Shown: positions 17,144 through 24,698 of the stretch, one piece after another
How the letters are laid out: every line of letters starts with the position of its first letter
Position numbering within the stretch: position 1 is the stretch's first letter
NCBI GenBank assembly: GCA_021783515.1
Contig: JAJXTV010000013.1
Span: forward strand, 1 to 64,000
Origin: Nitrospirota bacterium
Lineage (GTDB): Bacteria; Nitrospirota; Thermodesulfovibrionia; Thermodesulfovibrionales; UBA6898
Direction of reading: 5' to 3'
DNA: 64,000 nucleotides
The notes under the pieces: model-generated
The model's database searches: none
The model's input: only the letters and a program-made list of their open reading frames with translations
Told to the model about the DNA's origin: nothing
Program-made: the position numbers and the translations under genes

Positions 17144-17716
17144 TCAACTCTCCCCTGAAAGGACGAAGCGATCGTCAGTCGCCCGCAGAAGCCCCTGTTC
17201 GGCCATGCGCTCCACGGCAATAGCGAGCCACGGCGTATACGCCCCCCTCTTGTCCCTCGTCTCGCGGATCAAACGCGCCGGGGAGATCGTCCGGACCTCT
17301 GAAATCTCGTCTCCGTCAGGAATAATGCTCCCCCCATCGATGCCGGTCACGGCCGTGACCGCGCATATCTCATGCTCCGCGCCGACGCCCTTATATCCTG
17401 CCCGGTAGCAGAACTTGAAAAGATACCGCACCTGGTCGGTCGCCAGCCCGATTTCCTGCTTCAGCCTCCTCTTCGAGGCCTGCTCATAATCCTCTCCCGT
17501 CCGGACGTGGCTGGCGACGGTGCCGTCCCAGAAACCAGGCCAAAGCCGTTTTCGGGCGCTCCGGCGCGTCAGGAAAAGCTCGCCCCGCCGATTAAACACC
17601 ATGGCGAGAAATCCGCGATGCAGAATGCCGTCTCCGTCATGGCATTTTTCCTTGTCCTCTTCCCCGATGTAATTGTCTTCCTCGTCGACTATCACGATCT
17701 GTTCCATGTTCCGCAA
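17144..17716 (-). CDS. Nudix hydrolase, isopentenyl-diphosphate isomerase-like
   Basis: Nudix-fold protein closest in layout to type I IPP isomerases: HRGFLAMVFNRRGELFLTRRS, WPGFWDGTVASH, and the box-like EDYEQASKRRLKQEIGL, with YRAGYKGVGAEHE after it. The catalytic cysteine of true isomerases (WTNSVCGHP) is replaced by alanine (WDGTVASHV), and two acidic residues of the Nudix box are changed (RRLKQEIG for RELxEExG). It is more likely a Nudix pyrophosphatase or a degenerate homologue. A TTG at 17714-17716 sits four bases after GGAGG; ATG 17705-17707 is the alternative start. Confidence 0.75.
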   Translation of the reverse strand: MRNMEQIVIVDEEDNYIGEEDKEKCHDGDGILHRGFLAMVFNRRGELFLTRRSARKRLWPGFWDGTVASHVRTGEDYEQASKRRLKQEIGLATDQVRYLFKFCYRAGYKGVGAEHEICAVTAVTGIDGGSIIPDGDEISEVRTISPARLIRETRDKRGAYTPWLAIAVERMAEQGLLRATDDRFVLSGES

Positions 17717-17811
17717 GCGACCTCCGGATTATGATAACGCCCACCTGCCAGTGCGTCTTTTCTCCATCTTATCCGAGGCGGTGCGGTCTGTCAAAAATAA
17801 ATTGTTCAGGG

Positions 17812-18126
17812 GGATAACGTTGTGGTAAAAGTCGGGCTGCCCGGCATGAGGAAAGAAGAGATGAGCGTCGATTTCTCGGCGGCACCGTTATCGTATTCGG
17901 GGAAAAGAAGCATGAGGAAAAGGTCGAAGGGATGAATTACCGCATGCGGGAGCAGTCCTGCGGGTCCTTCAAAAGAAGCGCCCGCATGCCGGTCGAGATG
18001 CAGGCAGACTAGGCAAAGGCGGCCTACAGGAACGTCATCCCCGATATTCGGGCGCCGAAGACTGAAGAGGCCAGGAAAAAGGAGAAAACGATTCCGGTGG
18101 AAGAAACTCATCCGCAGCCATGGTCA
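17812..18126 (+). pseudogene. Hsp20/alpha-crystallin heat-shock protein remnant
   Basis: Conceptual translation reads VVVKVGLPGMRKEEMSVDF, then after a frame change GGTVIVFGEKKHEEKVEG, GSFKRSARMPVEMQAD, an in-frame TAG at 18010-18012, AKAAYRN, IRAPKTEEARKKEKTIPVE. This is the small heat-shock protein domain (VKVELPGVKKEDV...LPKTEEAK...IPVE) in order, but broken by a frameshift near 17876, a stop codon and a short deletion before the final strand. No intact frame covers it. It occupies the otherwise empty interval between the Nudix gene and rpsU. Confidence 0.82.
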
Positions 18127-18209
18127 TCACCGGCCGTGGCCGCCTTTTCCCCCTTCTCAGCGCACCGTTTTCGCGCTACGGGACAGCAACAGTCCCCCCT
18201 GCAGAAAAA

Positions 18210-18395
18210 CTAACGGGACCTCATCGCCTTGGCCCGCTTCCGCGCCGCCTCTCTCTTTTTCCGCTTTTCCTTCACCGAAGGCTTTTCGTAGAAGCTTCTT
18301 TGCTTGATCTCTTTGAAGAGGCCTTCCTTCTGGAGTTGCCGCTTAAGCGATTTAAGCGCCCTTTCAACGTCATTTCCGTGGACTTTGATATCCAA
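18210..18395 (-). CDS. rpsU: 30S ribosomal protein S21
   Basis: 61-residue basic protein with the S21 pattern: HGNDVERALKSLKRQLQKEG, FKEIKQRSFYEKPS, then a lysine/arginine-rich tail KEKRKKREAARKRA. Binds the 30S platform and helps mRNA engagement. It lies three bases after the RRM gene and probably shares its transcript, pairing an RNA-binding protein with S21 as in some cold-responsive loci. Confidence 0.95.
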   Translation of the reverse strand: MDIKVHGNDVERALKSLKRQLQKEGLFKEIKQRSFYEKPSVKEKRKKREAARKRAKAMRSR

Positions 18396-18398
18396 TGT

Positions 18399-18728
18399 TT
18401 ATCTCCGGTCCCTTCCGAAACCCCTGCCGCCCGAGAAGCCGCCTTTTCCCCTGCCGCCGAAGCCCTGATGTTCTCTCGGCTGCTGAGGCCTTGCCTCGGC
18501 AACAGAAAGTGTCCTATCCATGAAGGTAGTGCCGTTGAGCGCCTCGATCGCCTTTGAGGCGTCTTCATCGGTCGTCATCTCGATAAACGCGAAGCCTTTC
18601 GGGTTTCCCGTATGCCTGTCCGTAATAATCTTTACCGACTCAACTTCCCCGCTCTGAGAAAAGAGTTCTCTGAGGTCTTCCTCACTGGCCTTGAACGAAA
18701 TGTTGCCCACATAAATCTTCTTTCCCAT
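18399..18728 (-). CDS. RRM-domain RNA-binding protein
   Basis: 109-residue single-RRM protein. RNP2 is KIYVGNISF at the N terminus and RNP1 is KGFAFIEM about residue 40-50; a glycine/arginine-rich tail (GGRGKGGFSGGRGFGRDRR) follows. Start at ATG 18726-18728, preceded by GAGGAGAATTGC. Similar bacterial proteins act in cold response and mRNA handling. It is followed immediately by rpsU. The mRNA leader of about 85 bases contains an attenuator-like hairpin, annotated separately. Confidence 0.93.
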   Translation of the reverse strand: MGKKIYVGNISFKASEEDLRELFSQSGEVESVKIITDRHTGNPKGFAFIEMTTDEDASKAIEALNGTTFMDRTLSVAEARPQQPREHQGFGGRGKGGFSGGRGFGRDRR

Positions 18729-18754
18729 GCAATTCTCCTCTTTCTTCTTTGGGG

Positions 18755-18794
18755 AAATAAAAGACCCCCGGACTTTTAAAGACTCTGAGGGTCT
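18755..18794 (-). promoter_or_regulatory. Terminator-like hairpin in the RRM gene leader
   Basis: On the minus strand AGACCCTC (18794-18787) pairs with GGGGGTCT (18769-18762), one G-U pair, and the stem is followed by TTTTATTT. It lies between a TATACT-like -10 (18819-18824) and the RRM start codon, so it would act as an intrinsic terminator inside the leader. This suggests regulated read-through, for example by temperature or by the RRM protein itself (inference). Confidence 0.5.
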
Positions 18795-18881
18795 CATGAC
18801 TCCAAAAGTTTGTTTTATAGTATAGTACAATCTGCTCCCCGGTGTAAACCATCCTCCGGCAGATATTCCGGGAGCCGCTCA

Positions 18882-18910
18882 TTGAAGGGGTCGGGCGGTT
18901 GTGATATAAT
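18882..18910 (+). promoter_or_regulatory. Sigma-70 promoter for the DUF3617 gene
   Basis: TTGAAG (18882-18887), 17-base spacer, TATAAT (18905-18910), about 55 bases before a gene with a strong AGGAGGAATCACC ribosome site. Confidence 0.6.
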
Positions 18911-18964
18911 CCGCTATCTGCTCGGCAGCAGGCGCTGGCCGACACAATAAAGGAGGAATCACCA

Positions 18965-19387
18965 ATGAAGAAAAGAATGAGTAGTATCCTGGCCGGGGCG
19001 GTAGTCGCACTCTGGGCGGGAGCGGCGATTGCCGGGCCGAACATGGCGGACGGGAAATGGGAAATCACCTCGAAGATGGAAATGGAAGGCATGCCTATGG
19101 CGATGCCTCCGGTCAAGACGACCATGTGCCTCACCGCCAAGGAGGCGGTCCCCCAGAAGGCCCCGAAGAACCAGGACTGCAAGATGATCAGCAACAAGAT
19201 CGAAGGCAACACGGTGACATGGGTTATGCAGTGCAAGGACAAGCACGGCACGGTGGACAGCAAAGGCAGGATTACGTACAAGGGAACCAGCTTCGACGGC
19301 AAGGTCGTCATGAACATGACAAATGAAAAAGGAAGCCGGACAATGAAGCAGGATATGAGCGGACACCGGATCGGGGACTGCAAGTAA
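18965..19387 (+). CDS. DUF3617 family exported protein
   Basis: 140-residue secreted protein: signal peptide MKKRMSSILAGAVVALWAGAAIAG, then DGKWEITSKMEMEGMPMAMPPVKTTMCL, a methionine-rich DUF3617 signature, and paired cysteines in DCKMISNKIEGNTVTWVMQCK and the C-terminal GDCK. Function of the family is unknown; periplasmic location is expected, and the Met-rich stretch could bind a soft metal (inference). It is a single-gene unit with its own promoter and an intrinsic terminator. Confidence 0.88.
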   Translation: MKKRMSSILAGAVVALWAGAAIAGPNMADGKWEITSKMEMEGMPMAMPPVKTTMCLTAKEAVPQKAPKNQDCKMISNKIEGNTVTWVMQCKDKHGTVDSKGRITYKGTSFDGKVVMNMTNEKGSRTMKQDMSGHRIGDCK

Positions 19388-19402
19388 CGGCCCGCATCGC
19401 TG

Positions 19403-19433
19403 AAAGGGCCGGGAAGTCTCCCGGCCCTTTTCT
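19403..19433 (+). terminator. Rho-independent terminator after the DUF3617 gene
   Basis: AAGGGCCGGGA / TCCCGGCCCTT stem (10-11 base pairs, loop AGTC-like) ending in TTTTCT, 16 bases after the stop codon. Confidence 0.85.
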
Positions 19434-19563
19434 CCGGCTTCCGCCCGCTGTATTTTTTGCTGTCTGCCTCCTGCCGGAACCCGCCTTATTTGAAAAATTT
19501 CCGGTCAACAGCGATAATGAAGAGGCATCTTGTGGATCCTGAAGCGCGAGGGGGAAATGTGAG

Positions 19564-19998
19564 ATGATGCGGTTTTTCTTCAAGGCATCACCGTTCATTC
19601 TGCTACTGTTCCTTCTTTCGGCGACGACCGAGAAGGGATGTTCGGTGCCCCGCGTGTCGATGGTCACGACGGATCAGTTGCGGGCCATGCTTGGGGACCC
19701 GGAGGTGGCGCTCATTGATCTCCGGATAAATCGTGACTGGAACAGTGCGGACCGGGAGATCCCGGGCGCTGTTCACGAGGACCCCGACAATATCCGGGAC
19801 TGGGCAAAAAAGTATCCGAAGGACAAAAAGATCGTTCTGTACTGCGCATGACCGGACGAAAGAACGAGTGCCGGTACGGCACTGGATCTGATGCAGATGG
19901 GGTACCAGCACGTCCTGGTGCTCAAAGGCGGATGGAACGGCTGGTTGAAGGCAGGGTTGCCTGTGGAGAAGAAGATGCAGGACGCCGGCCGGCCCTGA
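19564..19998 (+). CDS. Probable selenocysteine-containing rhodanese, exported
   Basis: Single-domain rhodanese (sulfurtransferase) with a hydrophobic N-terminal export signal (FFFKASPFILLLFLLSA). Domain body: MVTTDQLRAMLGDPEVALIDLR, then KKIVLYCA, then an in-frame TGA at 19849-19851, then PDERTSAGTALDLMQMGYQHVLVLKGGWNGWLKAGLP to a second TGA. In close homologues the motif is YCACPxExTSA, so the TGA falls exactly on the nucleophilic cysteine of the active-site loop (C-x4-T). The frame downstream is intact and rhodanese-like to its natural end. A SECIS-like hairpin follows the TGA at bacterial distance. I read it as a 144-residue selenoprotein with Sec at residue 96. A nonsense mutation is the alternative; selenocysteine machinery is not in the window. 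Confidence 0.7.
19867..19883 (+). promoter_or_regulatory. Candidate bacterial SECIS hairpin
   Basis: AGTGCC (19867-19872) pairs perfectly with GGCACT (19878-19883), with apical loop GGTAC. The loop opens with GG and begins 21 bases after the TGA, inside the spacing window known for bacterial SECIS elements (roughly 16-37). The stem lies in coding sequence, as expected for SelB-dependent decoding. Confidence 0.6.
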
Positions 19999-20061
19999 TC
20001 GGGGGATAATCCCGGCGGATTTGGGTCTTTTTGCACACACGAAAGAATCAGGAGACGGGAA

Positions 20062-20334
20062 ATGGACATTGCCGAGTTCGTCGGAGCAGCCTCCGCTTTT
20101 ATACGGGAGAACCCGCTCCTTGGGCTCATCGCCGGCGCGATTATCCTTTTTGCCTTTTACCGCCGGCCGGGCCTGTCGTTTTTCGTCCTCTCCGTTATTG
20201 TCCTTCTCGCGGCGATCTATTACATAATCATGAGCATGTCTTCGGGCGCGGTGTCCGAGAAGAAGCAACTGCTGAAGAAGAGCACCGTTCCCCAGGAGAT
20301 ATTGCAGATCGACGTTTCCCGCATTCTTCGCTGA
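20062..20334 (+). CDS. Small two-helix membrane protein, unknown
   Basis: 90 residues: a short amphipathic start, helix NPLLGLIAGAIILFAFY, a turn of YRRPG, helix LSFFVLSVIVLLAAIYYIIMSM, then a cytosolic tail rich in Lys/Ser. A GGAGACGGGAA purine run precedes the ATG. It lies 63 bases after the rhodanese in the same direction and could be co-transcribed. I do not recognise a named family. Confidence 0.65.
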   Translation: MDIAEFVGAASAFIRENPLLGLIAGAIILFAFYRRPGLSFFVLSVIVLLAAIYYIIMSMSSGAVSEKKQLLKKSTVPQEILQIDVSRILR

Positions 20335-20464
20335 ATATATCGCCCTATTCTTGAAATCTCGCTTCTTGTCGCATATGATATCCCCATGGACCCGGCACAC
20401 CGCCCGGGTCTTGGAGTGAAGGATAGTCCCTGACGCATACAGCCCAGAACAAAGGCGGTCTTTT

Positions 20465-21535
20465 ATGAAAGGCAGTGAACCGATAACGATTGCGGGAGCC
20501 GGGCCTTCCGGTCTTGCCGCTGCTATTACCCTTGCCCGCAGCGGACGCCGAGTCGTCGTATACGAAAAAAACGCGGACGTCGGGATGAGGTTTCACAACG
20601 ACTTTCAGGGTCTCGAAAACTGGACTACGGAAGGCGATGTCCTCGATTTCTTCAGGATGATGCCGATCGAAGTCGACTTCTTCTGCAGACCCGTATACGG
20701 GGGTCTGTTGCAGGGGCCGACCGACCGCGCGCAGGTCCGCTCCGACGAACCCCTTTTTTACCTCGTCAAACGAGGCAGCGGAGAAGGCACGCTCGACCGC
20801 TCCCTGAAGCGTCAGGCGATCGATTGCGGAGTCCGTATCGTATTCAATTCTCCTGTCTCTGCGGGGCAAAGCGACGTAATCGCGACAGGCCCCCGCAAAC
20901 CCCGCATGTTCGCAGCGGGTGTGGTATTCGATACCGCCATCGCGGACACGGCGGCGATCATTCTCGACAATGACATCGCGCCGAAAGGGTATGCCTATCT
21001 GCTGGCCGCCGAAGGGAGGGCCACGCTTGCGACCGTGCTGTACTCACATTTCGACCGCTGCGAGCACTACCTGGAAAAGGCGGTAGCCGCGTTCCGGAAC
21101 ATATTGCCGCTTGAACTGGGAAACCCGACAAAATTCAGCGGGTTCGGGAGTTTTTTCCTGAGGAAGACCGCTGTTGAGAAAGGACAGCGCTTTGTGGGGG
21201 AGGCGGCGGGATTTCAGGATTTTCTTTTCGGGTTCGGCATTCGTTACGCAATCACCTCGGGGCATCTTGCCGCAAAGAGCATCATCGAAAACGTCGACTA
21301 TGACCGGCTCTGGAAGCTGCGGCTCAATAAACAACTGAAGGCGTCTGCGCTGAACAGGCGGCTTTACGAGATGTTCGGCAATGTCGCCTACACCCACCTG
21401 ATCAAAAAGACAAACGCAAGCAGCGACCCGCGCGGCCTCTGGCGCCGGTTTTATATCGCCTCGTTCCGCGGGCTTCTGTCGACATCCGGTGAAAAAGCGC
21501 CGGTGTGCAACGCGTCTCCCGGCTCCGGACTTTAG
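20465..21535 (+). CDS. FAD-dependent oxidoreductase, geranylgeranyl reductase-like
   Basis: 356-residue flavoprotein. The N terminus has the dinucleotide-binding ITIAGAGPSGLAAAITLARSG followed by VVYEKNADVG. Mid and late motifs KGYAYLLAAEGRATLATVL and FVGEAAGFQDFLFGFGIRYAITSGHLAAKS (second FAD motif, GEAAG) match the geranylgeranyl reductase/lycopene cyclase-type p-hydroxybenzoate hydroxylase fold. It probably reduces or modifies an isoprenoid chain, compatible with the hopanoid/CruF context 15 kb away, though the substrate is unknown. The stop codon overlaps the stop of the convergent neighbour. Confidence 0.8.
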   Translation: MKGSEPITIAGAGPSGLAAAITLARSGRRVVVYEKNADVGMRFHNDFQGLENWTTEGDVLDFFRMMPIEVDFFCRPVYGGLLQGPTDRAQVRSDEPLFYLVKRGSGEGTLDRSLKRQAIDCGVRIVFNSPVSAGQSDVIATGPRKPRMFAAGVVFDTAIADTAAIILDNDIAPKGYAYLLAAEGRATLATVLYSHFDRCEHYLEKAVAAFRNILPLELGNPTKFSGFGSFFLRKTAVEKGQRFVGEAAGFQDFLFGFGIRYAITSGHLAAKSIIENVDYDRLWKLRLNKQLKASALNRRLYEMFGNVAYTHLIKKTNASSDPRGLWRRFYIASFRGLLSTSGEKAPVCNASPGSGL

Positions 21536-22413
21536 ACCGGCTGCGGCTGCGGCCAGCGTCCAAAGGCCTCCCTTTTTATCTCATTCCCGGCCTTGTCCCG
21601 GTAGATAAGCTCGTCGGTTTCGAGGTCGTACTCGGGTATCCCCGTATCATGCCACCGGTCGAGGAAATACTGGTAGAACGGATTGTAGAGACACCCCGGC
21701 GAACGGCCGTGCCTGAAAACATACTCCGGCATCGATCGCACATCCGCCCCGGGATGGTAATGCCGGAGGAAGATGTAGTCGCCCAGAACGGCCAGCTTGA
21801 GAAAGGGGACGTCACGGTACAGCTTCAGCCTGATATCCTTCTGCTTTGACTTCAGCATTTTTAGGAATTCTATGCTTTTCATGATCTGCCGGCTGAAATG
21901 CTCGGCATCAACGCCGAGTGACGGGATACTCCGCGAGCGGTAACTCGCCCCCTCGCTCAAAGGGTCCAGGAGCATGATCTTGGCCTCGCGGCATTTCTGC
22001 AAAACCCGGTGGAGGTCTGCCGAAGGGTCAACAAAGGTGGTAAATCCGGTCGACCCGATGAGGAGAATATTTCTGCCGAAACCGTTTTTCTCCTTGAGCG
22101 CCTTCAGCCTCGTCCTGTCGATGCGGCGGTCGGCCCGGCCCATCGAATACAGGCCTGCCTCCCCTGCGGCCTTGAGGAGTTTCCTGCTCTTCAGGCCCCT
22201 CATAAACGCGTTAAAGAGCAGAATGAGCAGGATTGCGCTCGTTATCTCGATCGACACGAGAAAGACCTTTTCATTTTCGACGAGCGCCCAGTGGGCCAGA
22301 AACTTCTCGGCGACGAACCTGACGGTAAACGGCAGCGACAGCGCAACCGCGGCGCTCAATACCACAACAGCGATGTGATAGGCAATATGGCTAATGTTCC
22401 TCAGCGTCTGCAC
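21532..22413 (-). CDS. Membrane-anchored protein of unknown function
   Basis: 293 residues with two N-terminal helices (ISHIAYHIAVVVLSAAVALSL and VFLVSIEITSAILLILLFNAFM) and a cytosolic domain: NILLIGSTGFTTFVDPSADLHRVLQKCREAKIMLLDP, RLKLYRDVPFLKLAVLGDYIFLRHYHPGADV, then a Tyr/Trp-rich tail. The domain resembles the stand-alone phospholipase-D-like fold of regulatory proteins, including an H-x-H-like RHYH, but lacks a clear HKD motif. The initiator is upstream of the first helix. Function unassigned. Confidence 0.65.
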   Translation of the reverse strand: MQTLRNISHIAYHIAVVVLSAAVALSLPFTVRFVAEKFLAHWALVENEKVFLVSIEITSAILLILLFNAFMRGLKSRKLLKAAGEAGLYSMGRADRRIDRTRLKALKEKNGFGRNILLIGSTGFTTFVDPSADLHRVLQKCREAKIMLLDPLSEGASYRSRSIPSLGVDAEHFSRQIMKSIEFLKMLKSKQKDIRLKLYRDVPFLKLAVLGDYIFLRHYHPGADVRSMPEYVFRHGRSPGCLYNPFYQYFLDRWHDTGIPEYDLETDELIYRDKAGNEIKREAFGRWPQPQPV

Positions 22414-22456
22414 GGATGATCACCTCCCAAAACAAGATTGGCCCCGGCCGCCCCGC

Positions 22457-22810
22457 TCACGACAGGACGATAAGAGCGCTCACGAGAAAGAAGGCGATGT
22501 CCCCACCTACCGAACTGTCATCGAGGGGGATCCTCTCGCAGAGGGCCGAGATAAGACGTATCTCGCGGTCTCCCATGCCATGGAGCTTCTCTTTAGACTT
22601 TTCGACAAGCCGCCTGTCCGCCATCTTTTCCTCCAGGACCGGGATTATCCTGGGCATCTCCTTCTTGAGGAGACTTTCGTGCGAAGGGGCCTGCCTCGGA
22701 GCGGCAACGGCACCAGCCGCCGGGGATTGCGAGATGAAAAAGAATGCGATGGCGGCCGCAAAGAGAAACAGCCACGGCATTCTTCCTGCTCTGAACATTC
22801 CTTTTCTCAT
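22457..22810 (-). CDS. Small membrane protein resembling the PA2779 family
   Basis: 117 residues: signal-type helix (MPWLFLFAAAIAFFFISQSPAAGAV), a charged middle with EKLHGMGDREIRLISALCERIPLDDSS, and a C-terminal GGDIAFFLVSALIVLS helix. The order signal helix, 'MGxxDxEIRxxIxxL...P...GGD' and terminal hydrophobic helix is that of PA2779-type proteins, function unknown. It lies 43 bases upstream of the two-helix protein in the same direction. Confidence 0.6.
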   Translation of the reverse strand: MRKGMFRAGRMPWLFLFAAAIAFFFISQSPAAGAVAAPRQAPSHESLLKKEMPRIIPVLEEKMADRRLVEKSKEKLHGMGDREIRLISALCERIPLDDSSVGGDIAFFLVSALIVLS

Positions 22811-23055
22811 GGTTACCCCCTTTTATCGTTATGCGTTTCACCCCGATACCGCGCCATGCAACGAAACCGGTCACAGGTCTCCGGACGCATCTTTCTCACA
22901 GGAAAGTGTACGTGCGGAAGATTAAAAGGCGGTGAAAAACGTATTAAAATAAGTTAATTCCGGCAGGGTAACCCTTATCGTTGCAAAACGGCTGGGAGAG
23001 CGTGCATGGCGCTATTTATGCAGTGGGATAGTAAACGCCGCGTATTATGCCGAAG

Positions 23056-23712
23056 CTACCCTCTATCCTCCCGGCGCTCGAGGAGCCCCACCCTGTCAAT
23101 GAAGTTCCGATAATTCACCTCCGGCCTTCCATGAAGGAATATCCTGCTCCCGACGCAGGCATAATCGACGCCGCTATCGACAAAGGCCTCCAGATTATCC
23201 AGCGATACGCCCCCGTCGACTCCGATAATTTTCCCGGCGAAGACCTTGCGCGCCTCCTTCACTTTGGCAAGGACTTCCGGCCTGAAGGGACTTCCGTAGC
23301 TCCCCGGATCCACCGTCAAAAAGAGCAGGGTCCCGACTCCCTCGCCGGCCCCCCGAACCTCTTCGAGCGTGGTCCCGGGTTTCACCGCCAGACCGGCATC
23401 GATGCCCCGTCCCTTCAGCACCCGGACGATCTCTTCATGATTCGCTCCGGCCTCGAAATGATAGATCACTTTCTTCATCCCGGGGTGGCGTATCTCCGCA
23501 GCAACCGCCGCCGGAGAGCGTGTCATCAAGTGCACTTCGAAACCGAGGGCCGTCTTTACGCCGCTTATCCTTTCCGCCGGGAAGCTCTTCGTGCCTACAA
23601 ACGTCCCGTCCATGATATCGATCTGTACATAATCCGTAAAGGCCTCGGCCTGCGCCAGTCTGAGCAGGAAATCGTCGTAGGTGTCGGAGAGGATCGAGGG
23701 GACGATCTTCAC
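23056..23712 (-). CDS. rpe: Ribulose-phosphate 3-epimerase-like protein
   Basis: TIM-barrel of the ribulose-5-phosphate 3-epimerase family, interconverting ribulose-5-P and xylulose-5-P. KIVPSILSDTY starts the protein; VQIDIMDGTFV, VHLMTRSP, HFEAGAN, LTVDPGSYG and KIIGVDGGVS follow the family. In standard enzymes the first metal ligand is the His of HxDxMDG; here it is Gln, although the Asp, the second His and the late Asp remain. Start chosen at GTG 23710-23712, which overlaps the pgl stop (GTGA) and gives the canonical MKIxPSIL; a GTG three codons earlier is possible. Activity may be altered by the His-to-Gln change. Confidence 0.85.
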   Translation of the reverse strand: MKIVPSILSDTYDDFLLRLAQAEAFTDYVQIDIMDGTFVGTKSFPAERISGVKTALGFEVHLMTRSPAAVAAEIRHPGMKKVIYHFEAGANHEEIVRVLKGRGIDAGLAVKPGTTLEEVRGAGEGVGTLLFLTVDPGSYGSPFRPEVLAKVKEARKVFAGKIIGVDGGVSLDNLEAFVDSGVDYACVGSRIFLHGRPEVNYRNFIDRVGLLERREDRG

Positions 23713-24461
23713 GCTCCACACCTTCTATCGGCAGACAGAAGCGACGCTGCCTCCGCATCGGCAAGAAAGAACAGCTCTCCGTTCTCCGGCCTGACCGCGG
23801 ACGCGGGGAACACCGTATCCGCCTTCTCTGCCACCCCGAGAAGCGCCTCCGCCTTTTCTCTCCCGGTCACAAGAAACAAGATGTTTCGCGCCCGGTTGAT
23901 GACCGGAAATGTCAGGGTGATCCGGTCGAGTTTTCCTCCCGGACTGACGGCAGCAACAAGCTGGTGATGCTCCTTCAGCGCCCCGGTCCCGGGAAAAAGC
24001 GAGGCAGTATGCCCGTCGGTCCCGAGCCCAAGGAGGATCAGGTCGAACTCCGGGATGCCGCCCGTCCTGACTTTGAAGAAAACGGCCAGGTCTTTTTCGT
24101 ACTGTTTCGCGGCCGCGGCCGGATCGGGAAGGTCCGTCGGGACGGGGTGGACGTTGGAAACCGGGATATCCACCGAGGCCAGGAGAGTTTCCCGGACCAT
24201 CCGGATATTGCTCTCGGCATCCGTCGCCGGGACGAAGCGCTCATCGGCCATGAATATGACAGTATTGTCCCACCTGCGGGTCCCCGACGCTGCGGCCAGT
24301 TTGCGGTACAAAGGTATCGGAGTATGCCCTCCTGAAAGGGCGACCGAGAAATAGCCTCTTTGGCTGATCGCCTCCGATGCAATCCGCTCCCATTCCGTCA
24401 TCGCATAATCGGCCATCTTTTCCGGATCGGGAAAGACGATCACGGAGCCCCCGGCCATCAT
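23709..24461 (-). CDS. pgl: 6-phosphogluconolactonase
   Basis: Hydrolyses 6-phosphogluconolactone in the oxidative pentose-phosphate pathway. Conserved stretches are FSVALSGGHTPIPLYRKLA, VIFMADERFVPATDAESNIRMVRETLL and FDLILLGLGTDGHTASLFPGT, all diagnostic. About 250 residues from ATG 24459-24461; the frame is open further upstream but without homology. Directly followed by the rpe-like gene with a 4-base overlap. Confidence 0.92.
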   Translation of the reverse strand: MMAGGSVIVFPDPEKMADYAMTEWERIASEAISQRGYFSVALSGGHTPIPLYRKLAAASGTRRWDNTVIFMADERFVPATDAESNIRMVRETLLASVDIPVSNVHPVPTDLPDPAAAAKQYEKDLAVFFKVRTGGIPEFDLILLGLGTDGHTASLFPGTGALKEHHQLVAAVSPGGKLDRITLTFPVINRARNILFLVTGREKAEALLGVAEKADTVFPASAVRPENGELFFLADAEAASLLSADRRCGA

Positions 24462-24698
24462 GCCGTCCGTCCATAGCAGGAGAATGTCATTGAGTCCATT
24501 GCACCGCTGCGCATCATAATCAGAAAATGGCCGAATGCCGAACACACCCGGCGTCCACCACTTATCCTATTAAGCCACGTCCTATATTCGCTGAGGCGCA
24601 ATACAGCGCTCTCCCCGCCGGTTTTGGATACAAGCGCGTTCATCACTATTTCACAGGCGAACAGTATTTAACGTTTACCACAGAGTCGGCGCAACGGT

